A DNA stretch of 64,000 bases from Deltaproteobacteria bacterium (GTDB lineage Bacteria; Desulfobacterota; Desulfobulbia; Desulfobulbales; Desulfurivibrionaceae). Under the pieces are notes generated by a model. It did no database searches, had not been told where the DNA came from, and worked only from the letters and a program-made list of their open reading frames with translations. The translations under genes were made by a program, and so were the position numbers. Shown here piece after piece: positions 17,868-27,814 of this stretch. The stretch lies in the NCBI GenBank assembly GCA_021847425.1, contig JAJZRF010000004.1, positions 1 through 64,000 on the forward strand. The letters are read 5' to 3'. The number at the start of each line of letters is the position of its first letter. Positions within the stretch are counted from its first letter, which is position 1.

Positions 17868-19982
17868 ATGACGCACCAGAAAACAAGCAGAAGAACGGAA
17901 CTCCTTGCCCCGGTGGGGAGCCTGGGGTCATTTTTCGCCGCCCTGGAGAACGGGGCCGATGCCGTATATTGCGGCTTAAAGGATTTTTCCGCCCGGGCCA
18001 AGGCCAAGAATTTCACCCTGCCTGAGGTGGAAAGAATGGTTGTCCATGCCCACCGGCAGCACCGGCGGCTCTACCTCGCCCTCAACACCCTGATTAAGGA
18101 AAGGGAGCTGCCCCAGCTGGTGGGAATTTTGGCCGATCTGGCCGGGATCGGGATTGATGGCCTCATCATTCAGGATCTTGGGGTCTGGCGGCTGGCCAGA
18201 AACCATTTCCCCCAGTTGCCCCTGCACGCCTCAACCCAGCTGGCGGTGCATAACGCGGCCGGAGTCGTGATGCTCGAACGGATGGGGTTCACCCGGGCGG
18301 TTCTGGCCCGAGAGCTCTCCTTGGCCGAGATCGGGGCAATCCGGCAGCAGAGCACCATCGAGCTGGAGCATTTTGTCCACGGGGCCTTGTGCTTTTCCAT
18401 TTCCGGCCAGTGTTTGTTTTCTTCCGCCGTCAGCGGGCAAAGCGGCAACCGGGGCCGTTGCGCCCAGCCTTGCCGCCGCCGCTATCTCAACCGGGAACAG
18501 CCCGGTTATCATTTTTCCACCAGCGATTTCTGCGCCCTTTCTCAATTGCCCCAGCTGCTCAAGGCCGGGGTCATCAGTCTCAAGATTGAAGGGAGGATGA
18601 AGAGCGCCGAGTACGTGGCCCGGGTGGTGGCGGCTTACCGGCTGGTGCTGGATGCCCCGGAAAGCGGGCGCAAGCAGGCGATGCAGGAAGCCCAGGAGCA
18701 GCTGGCCCTCTCCTTTGGCCGCCAGGCGACCAAGGGGTTTCTTACCGGCTCCGTCCCGGCGGGGCTCGCGGATTCCGCCAGGCAAGGCACCCTGGGCAAG
18801 CAGCTCGGCGCGGTGACTTCGCTGCGCGGCGGCATGGTGGGCTTTGTGACCAACGACCGGCTGCATGTGGGCGACCGGATCCGCATCCAGCCCCAAAACG
18901 ATCAAGCCGGCACCGGCTTCACGGTGCGGGAACTCTGGATCGAAGAGAAAAAATTTAAAGTCGTCAAGGCAGGGGATTTTGTCCGGGTGCGGATTCCCGG
19001 CAAGGGCGGCTTTTTTCAGGTGGGAGACAAGGTTTTCAAGGTGGGCGGCAAGGCTGCCTTTACCCTGAGCCCGGAGGCTTGCCGCGCCACTCTCGATCAG
19101 GTGGTGGCGCCGGAGAAGAGCCAGGCCCGGAAAGAGAGTCTTGGTCAGGCCCGGAGGCAGGCCCTGGCCGGTCTGCTGCCTGCCTCTGCTCCTCAGGCAA
19201 CTTCCGCTCAGACCCTCACTGTACGGGGGAGGGAGCCCCAGGATTTTCGTATCCTGGATGAGCCGGGGGTTGCCATGCTTGAATTGCCGTTGACCCCGGA
19301 GACCTTGTCTGCCCTAAAAAAGGTGGATCACCAGCGCGAGGAATGGCAGGGGCGGGTCATCTGGGAAATTCCCCCCATGCTTTTCGGAGCGGAGTGGGAC
19401 GAATACCGCCGGGCGGTGGGGATGCTGGCCGGGCAGGGTTTTCAGCGGTTCCGGATCAACAATCTGGGGCATCTCCCCTTATTCGCGGGTCTGTCGGGGC
19501 TGACCCTGCTGGGCGGCTTCCGCTGCTACACCCTGAACAGTCAGGCCGCGCTTGCCTGGCAGGAGCTGGGTCTTGGTGAACTCACCGCCGATCTGGAGGA
19601 CGACCGCAAGAACCTGCAGGAGCTCTTCCGCCGGGCTGAACATCTGCCTCCCTTGGCAATCACGGTCTACAGCCCGCTGGTGGTGATGCTTTCCCGCATC
19701 CCGGTCCGGGGAGTGCGGCCCGGCTCGGTGCTGCGGGCGGAAGGGGGCGAGGGGTATCGCGTTTTCCAGCACCACGCCCTCACCGAGGTTCTGGCGGAGC
19801 AGGATTTTTCCCTGCTGGGGTTTCTTGCTGAACTTAAGGGGATGGGCTGCTCCCGGATCATCGTTGATCTGAGCCATTGCGGGGCTCTTTCCGCAAAGGG
19901 GCGCCAGGTGTTGGGTGCTCTTGGTGCTGATCAGCCCCTGCCGGAAACCACGGCGTTTAATTACGAGCGCGGTCTGGCCTGA
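17868..19982 (+). CDS. U32 family peptidase
   Basis: ELLAPVGSLGSFFAALENGADAVYCGL; GNRGRCAQPCRRRY; LKIEGRMKSAEYVARVV. Confidence 0.92.
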   Translation: MTHQKTSRRTELLAPVGSLGSFFAALENGADAVYCGLKDFSARAKAKNFTLPEVERMVVHAHRQHRRLYLALNTLIKERELPQLVGILADLAGIGIDGLIIQDLGVWRLARNHFPQLPLHASTQLAVHNAAGVVMLERMGFTRAVLARELSLAEIGAIRQQSTIELEHFVHGALCFSISGQCLFSSAVSGQSGNRGRCAQPCRRRYLNREQPGYHFSTSDFCALSQLPQLLKAGVISLKIEGRMKSAEYVARVVAAYRLVLDAPESGRKQAMQEAQEQLALSFGRQATKGFLTGSVPAGLADSARQGTLGKQLGAVTSLRGGMVGFVTNDRLHVGDRIRIQPQNDQAGTGFTVRELWIEEKKFKVVKAGDFVRVRIPGKGGFFQVGDKVFKVGGKAAFTLSPEACRATLDQVVAPEKSQARKESLGQARRQALAGLLPASAPQATSAQTLTVRGREPQDFRILDEPGVAMLELPLTPETLSALKKVDHQREEWQGRVIWEIPPMLFGAEWDEYRRAVGMLAGQGFQRFRINNLGHLPLFAGLSGLTLLGGFRCYTLNSQAALAWQELGLGELTADLEDDRKNLQELFRRAEHLPPLAITVYSPLVVMLSRIPVRGVRPGSVLRAEGGEGYRVFQHHALTEVLAEQDFSLLGFLAELKGMGCSRIIVDLSHCGALSAKGRQVLGALGADQPLPETTAFNYERGLA

Positions 19983-20112
19983 TCCCTCCTCTTCTTGCGC
20001 TGTTCCACTGCCTTTTCCCCCTTGGTGCATCCCTCTGAAAAATATTGACAACCCCTTGGCAACGGCTTAAAGGTACCATTGCTTGGTCATGTTTGGACAA
20101 TATTGGACAGAA

Positions 20113-20799
20113 ATGGATAAAATATTTATTTCCATAAAGGGTGTGGCGGAAAAGCTGGGTGTTTCCGAGAAGACCATCTACCGCATGGTGAGCGACAACC
20201 AGATCCCATTTGCCGTGAAGATCGGCGGGCAATGGCGTTTCAAGGCCGAAGAGGTGGTTGACTGGATCGACAGCCAGAAACCGGGCGTTGCCGCCCCCCG
20301 CCGGAAGACGGATTACCGCATCTCCCTGGCCGATGCCCTGGAAAACGGCGCGGTCCTCTATCGCATCCACGGCACCAACCGTGATGAAGTCATTGACGAG
20401 CTGCTGGCGGCCCATCCCTATACCGCGAATTTTGATGCCAAGGGAATTAAGATTTCTCTGCTCTCACGGGAATCGGTGGCCTCCTCCTCCATGGACGGCA
20501 TCGCCTGGATGTCCCCCGATCCGGCCCTGCCGGTCTATCTGGAAAAGAGCATGGTGCTTCTCGCCTTCCTCGAAAATCCGGTGGATTTCAAGGCGCTGGA
20601 CAACCGCAAGACCGAGCTGCTTTTTCTGGTGCTGCCCGCCAACAACACCGAACTGGCCATCCTCGAACGTAAATTGTGGAGGCTTTCCATGTCTGCGCCC
20701 TTCCTGAACGGGATCAGAGAGCAGCTGACCCGCAAGAAACTGCTCGAATTCATTGCCGCGGAGGAAGCGGTTATTTTTCAACAAAGGCCTTCCGCATGA
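20113..20799 (+). CDS. Excisionase-type HTH fused to PTS EIIA (PtsN-like) domain
   Basis: GVAEKLGVSEKTIYRMVSDNQIPFAVKIGGQWRFKAEEVVDWI, then an EIIA-like region (AHPYTANFDAKGIKISLLSRESVAS...FLENPVDFKALDNRKTELLFLVLPANNTE). Confidence 0.85.
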   Translation: MDKIFISIKGVAEKLGVSEKTIYRMVSDNQIPFAVKIGGQWRFKAEEVVDWIDSQKPGVAAPRRKTDYRISLADALENGAVLYRIHGTNRDEVIDELLAAHPYTANFDAKGIKISLLSRESVASSSMDGIAWMSPDPALPVYLEKSMVLLAFLENPVDFKALDNRKTELLFLVLPANNTELAILERKLWRLSMSAPFLNGIREQLTRKKLLEFIAAEEAVIFQQRPSA

Positions 20800-22781
20800 A
20801 TCTTCTTTTCAATGCCTTTCTTCTCTTCGGCCTCGGCGCTTTGCTGGCAATCATCCCTTGGCGCGGCGGCAAAGCGGCTACCCTCTTCGGCAGCGGCAGC
20901 GCCATCCTCGGTTGTCTTCTCGGTCTGCTTGCTGCAGGGCAGGGGTTGGCCGCCGGGGCGGCGGAAACATTTTTTCTGCCCCTGTCCATACCGGGCGGGG
21001 CTTTTTCCCTGCGGCTGGACGGATTGTCCGCTTTTTTTCTGCTCCCCCTTTTCGTCGTCGGCCTGGCCGGCGCCCTCTATGGGGGTGAATACATGAAGGG
21101 CGGGGAAAAAAGCCGCTGGTCAGGGCTGCACTGGACCTGGTACAACCTGCTCATCCTTTCCATGGCGCTGGTGGTGACCGCGGCCAACGGCATGCTGTTT
21201 CTTTTTGCCTGGGAGTGCATGTCGCTCACCTCCTTTTTTCTGGTAATCACCGAGCACAATCTGGCGGAAGCGGTGGAGGCCGGGTGGACCTATCTGCTCG
21301 CCACCCATCTCGGCGCTGCCTTTCTTTTTGCCTTTTTTCTCTCGGCCTCCGCGCTTTCCGGCAGCCTTGAGTTTGCCTCTTTCCGGATGCTCGGGCAACT
21401 CTCGATTCCGGCGGCCTCCGGACTTTTCCTTCTGTTGCTGGTCGGCTTCGGCAGCAAGGCCGGCGTTTTCCCCTTCCATGTCTGGCTGCCAGACGCGCAT
21501 CCGGCCGCGCCCAGCCATGTTTCCGCGCTCATGAGCGGGGTCATGGTGAAAACCGCCATTTACGGGCTTCTCCGGCTCTTTTCCTTTTTGCCCGCAGCAC
21601 CCCCGCCATGGTGGGGCGGGCTGTTGATGGCAATCGGCATCATCGGCGCCCTGTTCGGCATTGCCATGGCAGCCCTGCAACGTGATGTGAAAAGGAGCCT
21701 GGCCTATTCCACCGTGGAAAACATCGGCATCATCCTGCTGGCCCTCGGTTTCTGGATGCAGTGCCGGGCCACCGGGCATTATCTGGCCGCGGCCCTGGCC
21801 CTGGCCGGGGCGTTGATCCATCTTCTCAACCACTCCCTGTTCAAAAGCCTGCTCTTCATGGGGGCTGGCTCGCTCATGCACGGCAGCGGCAGCCGCGATC
21901 TCAACCGGATGGGCGGCCTCATGCGCCGCATGCCCGTAACCGGGGTGCTGATTGTCTGCGGCGGCCTGGCCATCAGCGCGCTGCCGCCCTTCAATGGCCT
22001 GATCGGCGAATGGTTCATCTACCGCGCCCTGCTTGAGAGCGGCACCGTTCTCTCCGGCCTGGCCGGATTCTTCCCCCTGGTGCTCATTGGCCTTCTTGCC
22101 CTGGTCGGCGGCATGGTGCTTATCGTCATGACCCGAATCATCGGCATCGCCCTGGCCGGGGAGCCGCGCAGCCCGGCAGCCGCTGGGGCGCATGAGGCAG
22201 GCTGGCCCATGTGGAGCGGGATGGCGGCCTTGGCCCTGCTCTGTCTGGCAGGCGGCCTTATGCCGGTTCTTCTCTTGCAAGTGGCGGGACGGGCCGCAAC
22301 CCTGCTTGACCCGGCCGCGGCAACCCTGCTGGCCGGCAACGCCATGTCGCCCTGGTGGCTGGGGATCATGGCACTCTTGCTTTTTGGCTGTATTCTGGCC
22401 GCCTACGGCTTTCTCCGATGGCGGCAGGGGCGCGGTATTGTCGCATCCTCCCGCACCTGGGGCTGCGGTTTCGCCTTTCCGTCAAGCCGCATGTCCTACA
22501 GCGCCGAGAGTTATACGGAGCTTCCCCAAAGCGCCATGTTCTGCAACTGCCTGAGCCCCTCAACCGAAGACGGCCGGACCATCGGCTTCTTCCCGGAGGC
22601 GAAACGCTTTTCCTTTGAGGCGCCGGACCCGGTGCTGGAGAGATTGTTCAAGCCTTTCTTCCGGCGGGCCGCTCGGGTTTGCAGCGGTTTTCGCGGGTTG
22701 CAGGCGGGCCAGCTGCATGTCTATCTGCTCTATATCTTCAGCGCCACCATTCTGCTTCTCTTCTGGGTGGGGCAACGATGA
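20796..22781 (+). CDS. HyfB-like proton-conducting membrane subunit
   Basis: LLVGFGSKAGVFPFHVWLPDAHPAAPSHVSALMSGVMVKTAIYGLLR; ATGA overlap with the upstream gene. Confidence 0.9.
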   Translation: MNLLFNAFLLFGLGALLAIIPWRGGKAATLFGSGSAILGCLLGLLAAGQGLAAGAAETFFLPLSIPGGAFSLRLDGLSAFFLLPLFVVGLAGALYGGEYMKGGEKSRWSGLHWTWYNLLILSMALVVTAANGMLFLFAWECMSLTSFFLVITEHNLAEAVEAGWTYLLATHLGAAFLFAFFLSASALSGSLEFASFRMLGQLSIPAASGLFLLLLVGFGSKAGVFPFHVWLPDAHPAAPSHVSALMSGVMVKTAIYGLLRLFSFLPAAPPPWWGGLLMAIGIIGALFGIAMAALQRDVKRSLAYSTVENIGIILLALGFWMQCRATGHYLAAALALAGALIHLLNHSLFKSLLFMGAGSLMHGSGSRDLNRMGGLMRRMPVTGVLIVCGGLAISALPPFNGLIGEWFIYRALLESGTVLSGLAGFFPLVLIGLLALVGGMVLIVMTRIIGIALAGEPRSPAAAGAHEAGWPMWSGMAALALLCLAGGLMPVLLLQVAGRAATLLDPAAATLLAGNAMSPWWLGIMALLLFGCILAAYGFLRWRQGRGIVASSRTWGCGFAFPSSRMSYSAESYTELPQSAMFCNCLSPSTEDGRTIGFFPEAKRFSFEAPDPVLERLFKPFFRRAARVCSGFRGLQAGQLHVYLLYIFSATILLLFWVGQR

Positions 22782-22837
22782 AAAGGGAATCTGATTGCCA
22801 TCGAACATCAGTCATGTATTCCGGCAACGCCGGGACT

Positions 22838-23050
22838 GTTCATTTCTTTGCTTGCCCAAAGAAACGAACCAAAGAAAGGGCACCCCGCCACTTGTCCCGC
22901 CGCAGGCGGGATGCCCTGTGCTCCTCGATGCTGCCGGGAGTTTGCAAACTCGCTGCGCTCAAACAGTGCAAACTCCTTTTCGGCAGCCTCTCCGGTGCTC
23001 GGCGGCGTGACAATGGGGAAAACAGAGGAGCGGCTTGCGCCCCTCCAACC
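22838..23050. repeat. Proteobacterial-type intergenic repeat inserted between hyfB- and hyfC-like genes
   Basis: tttctttgcttgcccaaagaaacgaaccaaagaaagggcacccc (minus-strand SLVRFFGQAKK); hairpins cccgccgcaggcggg and gctgccgggagtttgca / tgcaaactccttttcggcagc. Confidence 0.65.
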
Positions 23051-23109
23051 CATGGTATCATCGCGTCATTGTTAATTTTGCATTCTGCACTTTTAAAGAG
23101 AGAACCGTG

Positions 23110-24018
23110 ATGCTCGAACTGTTCCTGCACCTTCTCCTGCTGTTTGCTCTTTCCCCCCTGTTGCTCGGGGTGATCGGCAAAACAAAGGCCCTCTTTGCCG
23201 GGCGCATCGGGCCCCCGTTTTTGCAATCCTACTACGACATCTGGAAGCTGTTCGGCAAAGGGCTGGTCATCAGCCGCACCACCACCTGGGTTTTCCGGGC
23301 GGGGCCGGTGCTCTCCCTTGCCGTGCCGGTACTCGCCACGCTTCTGGTTCCCTTCGGCGCCATAGGGGCGCCCATTTCCTTTGCCGGCGACCTGATTTTC
23401 TTTGTCTATCTCTTCGGGTTGTCCCGTTTTTTCACGGCCGCAGCGGCCATGGACACCGGCTCCTCCTTCGAAGGCATGGGCGCGGCCCGCGAGGTCACCT
23501 TTTCCTGTCTGGCCGAGCCGACGGTCTTCTTCTCCTTCATCGTCTTGGCCCGGCTTTCCGGCTCCCTTTCCCTGGACACCATGTTCGGTCAAGCCCTGAA
23601 TACGGCCTGGAAGAGCGCCGGACCTTCCCTGATTCTGGTTCTGGCCTGCCTGTTTGTCGTGGTCCTGGTGGAGAATTGCCGCATCCCCTTTGACGATCCC
23701 AATACCCATCTGGAGCTGACCATGATCCACGAGGTGATGGTTCTCGATCACAGTGGCCCTGATTTCGGTATGATTCTCTATGGGGCAGCCATGAAGCTTT
23801 TCGTCCTGGGGGCGTTGGTCGTCCGGCTCGTCTTGCCGGGCTCGACCGGGAATGTATTGCTCGACACCCTGCTGTTTGCCGGCGGGATGCTGCTTCTGGC
23901 CGTGCTCATCGGCGTGGTTGAATCCATCATGGCGCGGTTGCGGCTGTTGCGGGTGCCGCAACTGCTGGTCGGCACCCTGCTGCTTTCTTTTTTCTCGCTG
24001 ATCCTGCTCTTGAGGTAA
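23110..24018 (+). CDS. Respiratory chain complex I subunit 1 / HyfC-like (NuoH family)
   Basis: LFAGRIGPPFLQSYYDIWKLFGKGLVISRTTTWVF; VVVLVENCRIPFDDPNTHLELTMIHEVMVLDHSGPD. Confidence 0.92.
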   Translation: MLELFLHLLLLFALSPLLLGVIGKTKALFAGRIGPPFLQSYYDIWKLFGKGLVISRTTTWVFRAGPVLSLAVPVLATLLVPFGAIGAPISFAGDLIFFVYLFGLSRFFTAAAAMDTGSSFEGMGAAREVTFSCLAEPTVFFSFIVLARLSGSLSLDTMFGQALNTAWKSAGPSLILVLACLFVVVLVENCRIPFDDPNTHLELTMIHEVMVLDHSGPDFGMILYGAAMKLFVLGALVVRLVLPGSTGNVLLDTLLFAGGMLLLAVLIGVVESIMARLRLLRVPQLLVGTLLLSFFSLILLLR

Positions 24019-24025
24019 GGAAATA

Positions 24026-24670
24026 ATGGACAACTACAATCCGGCCAACCTGCTGCTGCTGCTGGTCATTCTGTTTAATTTCTTTCTTTTGGGGAGCAGC
24101 CGTCTGGGCGCCTGCATCCGGACCGTGGCCATCCAGGGCTCCATCCTTTCGCTGCTGCCCCTTTTTCTCCATGGATTTTCCGGCCATTCCCTGTTTTTGG
24201 CCGGCGGGGCTTTTCTGCTCAAGGGGCTTGCCATTCCCTTTCTGCTGCTGCGGGCCATTCGCCAGGTGCATATCAAAAGGGAAATGGAGCCGTTGATCGG
24301 CTATGTTCCGACCCTGCTCCTCGGCACCCTTGCCACGGCAGGCGCATTTATCTTCAGCGACCGGCTGCCGCTCATCGAGGCGCACCGCGGCTCGCTCTTC
24401 ATCCCTGTCGGCCTGGCCACCCTGGCCACCGGGTTTCTCATGCTCATCACCCGGCGCAAGGCCATCACCCAGGCCCTCGGTTACCTGATCTTTGAAAACG
24501 GGATCTTCATCTTCGGCATGCTCCTGGCCGAGGCCATGCCCCTGATGGTGGAGGCCGGGGTGCTCCTCGATCTTCTGGTCGCGGTGTTTGTCATGGGCAT
24601 TGTCATGCACCAGATCAACCGGGAGTTTTCCAGCATGAACACCGGCAAGCTTTCTTCCTTGAGGGAATAA
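24026..24670 (+). CDS. HyfE-like hydrogenase membrane subunit (NuoK-like)
   Basis: Hydrophobic; ITRRKAITQALGYLIFENGIFIFGMLLAEAMPLMVEAGVLLDLLVAVFVMGI. Confidence 0.9.
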   Translation: MDNYNPANLLLLLVILFNFFLLGSSRLGACIRTVAIQGSILSLLPLFLHGFSGHSLFLAGGAFLLKGLAIPFLLLRAIRQVHIKREMEPLIGYVPTLLLGTLATAGAFIFSDRLPLIEAHRGSLFIPVGLATLATGFLMLITRRKAITQALGYLIFENGIFIFGMLLAEAMPLMVEAGVLLDLLVAVFVMGIVMHQINREFSSMNTGKLSSLRE

Positions 24671-24671
24671 C

Positions 24672-26114
24672 ATGATAGTCGCCCTTCTGCTTCTGCCCCT
24701 TTGCGGCGGCCTTGTAGCGTTTTGTCTTCCGTCGGACCGCTTCCGTCCGCTGTTGTTGCCGATCTGCGGCCTGGCCCATCTGGTGTTGACTTTTTTTGTC
24801 ATTCAGGGCGTCCAGGCCGCACCGTTGCCAATGGCCGGGAACTGGATCGGCGTTGATGCTTTCAGCCGCCTCATTCTGCTCATCGTCAGCCTGCTTTTCT
24901 GCGGGTGTTCGTTTTACGCCTTGGGCTACCTGCGCTACCGTATCGCCTGGGGGAACAGGATTTTCGTGAGCTGTCTGCTCCTGTTCCTTTCCGCCATGAG
25001 CCTGGCGGCCGTGGCCCGGCATCTCGGCCTCCTCTGGGTGGCGGTGGAGGCGACCACCGTGGCCAGCGCCCCGCTCATCTATTACAACCGCAACCGCCTC
25101 TCCATCGAGGCGACCTGGAAATACCTGATCTTATGCTCCGTCGGCATTGCCCTGGCCATGCTCGGCATCCTGTTTGTCGCCTATGCCGCCCTGGCGGGGG
25201 GAGTACATGTCAGCCTGCATTTTGACGACATCCTGCAGGGCGCCGCAAGCTATTCCAAGCCCTGGCTCAGGGCCGGCTTTGTCTTCCTGCTCGTCGGCTT
25301 CGGCACCAAGGTCGGCTTTGCCCCTCTGCACACCTGGAAACCGGACGCCTACGGCGAAGCGCCCGGTCTGGTCGGCGCGCTTCTGGCCGGCGGCCTTACC
25401 AGCGTGGCGTTCCTTGCCCTGCTGCGCACCCTGCAGATCATGGATGCCGCAGGCGACGGGGCCATGGCGCGCGAGGCTTTCCTGGCCATGGGGCTTATCT
25501 CCCTCGCCTTTGCCGCGGTTTTTGTCATCAGGCAGCCCGATTTCAAGCGGCTGCTCGCCTATTCAAGTGTCGAGCACATGGGGATTCTCGCCATCGGCGT
25601 TGCCATCGGCGGAGTCGCCACCTTCGGGGCCATGCTGCATCTGATGAACAATGCCCTGACCAAGGGGGTGCTCTTTCTCTCCGCCGGCAATATTCATCGC
25701 CGTTTCGCCAGCAAACGGGTCGGCGAGGTTCAGGGTGCCATCACCCTGGTGCCGATTTCCGCTACCCTTTTTCTCCTCGGCTTTCTGGCCATTACCGGCT
25801 CGCCGCCCTTTGGCCCGTTTATCAGCGAGTTTACCATCCTCCGGGGCATCTTTAACGGCGGTCATTATCTGACCGGCACCCTGTTCCTTTTTTTTCTGGC
25901 CGTTATCTTCATCGGCATGGGCAGCACGGTGCTTTCGGTGGTTTTCGGCAAGCCCCCGGAAAGGAAGGGCGACCCGGATTACCGGGAGACCATCATGACC
26001 ACCGGCACCCCGCTGATCCTGCTCCTCATCATTCTTGTTCTTGGGCTTTACCTGCCCGAGCCGGCCAGGAAGATCTTTGCCGATGCCGCCGCACTGCTGG
26101 AGGTGAAGCCATGA
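24672..26114 (+). CDS. HyfF-like proton-conducting membrane subunit
   Basis: WVAVEATTVASAPLIYYNRNRLSIEATWKYLI; LLVGFGTKVGFAPLHTWKPDAYGEAPGLVGALLAGG. Confidence 0.92.
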   Translation: MIVALLLLPLCGGLVAFCLPSDRFRPLLLPICGLAHLVLTFFVIQGVQAAPLPMAGNWIGVDAFSRLILLIVSLLFCGCSFYALGYLRYRIAWGNRIFVSCLLLFLSAMSLAAVARHLGLLWVAVEATTVASAPLIYYNRNRLSIEATWKYLILCSVGIALAMLGILFVAYAALAGGVHVSLHFDDILQGAASYSKPWLRAGFVFLLVGFGTKVGFAPLHTWKPDAYGEAPGLVGALLAGGLTSVAFLALLRTLQIMDAAGDGAMAREAFLAMGLISLAFAAVFVIRQPDFKRLLAYSSVEHMGILAIGVAIGGVATFGAMLHLMNNALTKGVLFLSAGNIHRRFASKRVGEVQGAITLVPISATLFLLGFLAITGSPPFGPFISEFTILRGIFNGGHYLTGTLFLFFLAVIFIGMGSTVLSVVFGKPPERKGDPDYRETIMTTGTPLILLLIILVLGLYLPEPARKIFADAAALLEVKP

Positions 26115-27640
26115 AGGATCTGAACCCGAAACTTTTGAAAAACGGCGAGGCCATCCCCCTTGAGTCGGTGGCGACTCTCGATTTTGATGATTTCAGCGAC
26201 TGTCTGCTGGCGGAAGTCCGGAAACAGGGCAGGGTGGTGGCCTGCTTTGGTGTGCCCGCAGCCGGAGAGGGTAGCGAGCTGGAGCTGTTCGCCCTTGTAG
26301 CCCGGGATCGCAACGCCTGTGTCGCCGTGTACCGGACCCGCATCGGCGAGCGGTTTCCCTCCCTGACCCCCAATTGTCCGCAGATGCATTTCTTTGAAAG
26401 GGAGATTGCCGAGCAGTACGGGGTTGTGCCCGAAGGGCATCCCTGGCTCAAACCGCTCCGTTTCCACAACGCCTGGCGACCCGGGGCCGATGCCTGGGGC
26501 CGTCCGGCGGATCAACACCCCCGCAGCGGCGAGATGGAGTTTTACCGGGTGGACGGGGAAGGGGTGCACGAGGTGGCGGTTGGTCCGGTCCATGCCGGGA
26601 TCATCGAGCCGGGTCATTTCCGCTTCCAGTGCTACGGCGAAAAGGTGATGCATCTTGAAATCTCGCTTGGCTACCAGCACCGGGGTATTGAGCGGATGCT
26701 GCAAAACGGCCCCCATCCCGCCACCATGGCCCAGATGGAAACCATTGCCGGCGACACCTCCATCGGCCATGGTCTGGCCCACTGCCAGGTGCTTGAGGCC
26801 CTAAGCGGTTGCGAGGTTCCGGCCAAAGCCCAGTCCATCCGCGCCCTGGCCCTTGAGCTGGAACGGCTGGCCAATCATGTGGGAGACATCGGCGCCCTGG
26901 CCGGCGATGTCGGGTTTCTGCCCACCTTCTCCTATTGCGGGAGATTGCGCGGCGATTACCTCAATCTGACCGCCGCCCTGTGCGGCAGCCGTTTCGGCCG
27001 GGGGCTGGTGCGGCCGGGCGGGGTTCTCTTTGATCTTGATCCGGCGCTGGCCGGGGAAATGCTTGCCCGGCTCAAGGGGATCGAAGGCAACACCATGGGC
27101 GCCCTGGAGCTCTTTTTTGACGCATCCTCGGTTTTGAGCCGGTTTGAAGGAAGAGGCCGCCTGTCCCGCTCGGTGGCCGAGGATCTCGGTCTGGTCGGGG
27201 TGGCTGCCAAGGCCTGCGGCGTGCCCCGCGACAGCCGGTTTTTTCATCCGACCGGGGTCTATCGCCATCTTTTTGATGACCTGATCACCGAGGAAACCGG
27301 CGATGCCATGGCCAGGGCCCGGATGCGCAGCCGGGAAATCACCGTCTCCATCGAGCTGCTCCGGCGGATCGGAACCACTCTGCCGGAAGGTCCGATCCGG
27401 GCGCCGGTCGGGCCGCTCAAGGGTGATGCCCTGGCAATCGCCCTGGTGGAGGGCTGGCGGGGCGAGGTGGTCCACGTCGGCCTCACCGGCGGCGATGGCC
27501 GCCTGCGGCGCTACAAGATTGTTGATCCATCCTTCCATAACTGGAGCGGTTTGGCCATGGCGATGCGCGATGAGCAGATTTCGGATTTTCCCTTGTGCAA
27601 CAAGAGTTTCAATCTTTCCTATTGCGGGTTTGACCTGTGA
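26111..27640 (+). CDS. HyfG/NuoCD-like large subunit lacking NiFe cysteine pairs (Ehr type)
   Basis: GPVHAGIIEPGHFRFQCYGEKVMHLEISLGYQHRGIERML; L1 motif replaced by METIAGDTSIGH, C-terminal DPCxxC replaced by DPSFHNW. Confidence 0.9.
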   Translation: MKDLNPKLLKNGEAIPLESVATLDFDDFSDCLLAEVRKQGRVVACFGVPAAGEGSELELFALVARDRNACVAVYRTRIGERFPSLTPNCPQMHFFEREIAEQYGVVPEGHPWLKPLRFHNAWRPGADAWGRPADQHPRSGEMEFYRVDGEGVHEVAVGPVHAGIIEPGHFRFQCYGEKVMHLEISLGYQHRGIERMLQNGPHPATMAQMETIAGDTSIGHGLAHCQVLEALSGCEVPAKAQSIRALALELERLANHVGDIGALAGDVGFLPTFSYCGRLRGDYLNLTAALCGSRFGRGLVRPGGVLFDLDPALAGEMLARLKGIEGNTMGALELFFDASSVLSRFEGRGRLSRSVAEDLGLVGVAAKACGVPRDSRFFHPTGVYRHLFDDLITEETGDAMARARMRSREITVSIELLRRIGTTLPEGPIRAPVGPLKGDALAIALVEGWRGEVVHVGLTGGDGRLRRYKIVDPSFHNWSGLAMAMRDEQISDFPLCNKSFNLSYCGFDL

Positions 27641-27646
27641 TGGTTC

Positions 27647-27752
27647 GTAACTGCCCAGCAGCACCGCATTTGCGTTGTCATCGGCCTGCTCATGTGCAAT
27701 AGCACACTTCGCAGACCTCTTCCTAGCATCTGCGGCACTGCTGAGCAGTTAC
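27647..27752. repeat. Inverted-repeat element (22-bp arms, 20/22 match) between hyfG- and hyfI-like genes
   Basis: gtaactgcccagcagcaccgca ... tgcggcactgctgagcagttac. Confidence 0.8.
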
Positions 27753-27814
27753 AGTGGGCTCTATCAGTCTGGTTTTCGATTTTTAGCTGAGTAGTTCATT
27801 AAAGGAACAAAAGT

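Noticed and set aside
21120-22280. 386-aa minus-strand ORF in the hyfB-like gene
   Set aside because: Shadow ORF (Q/E/H/G-rich), antisense to conserved membrane subunit.
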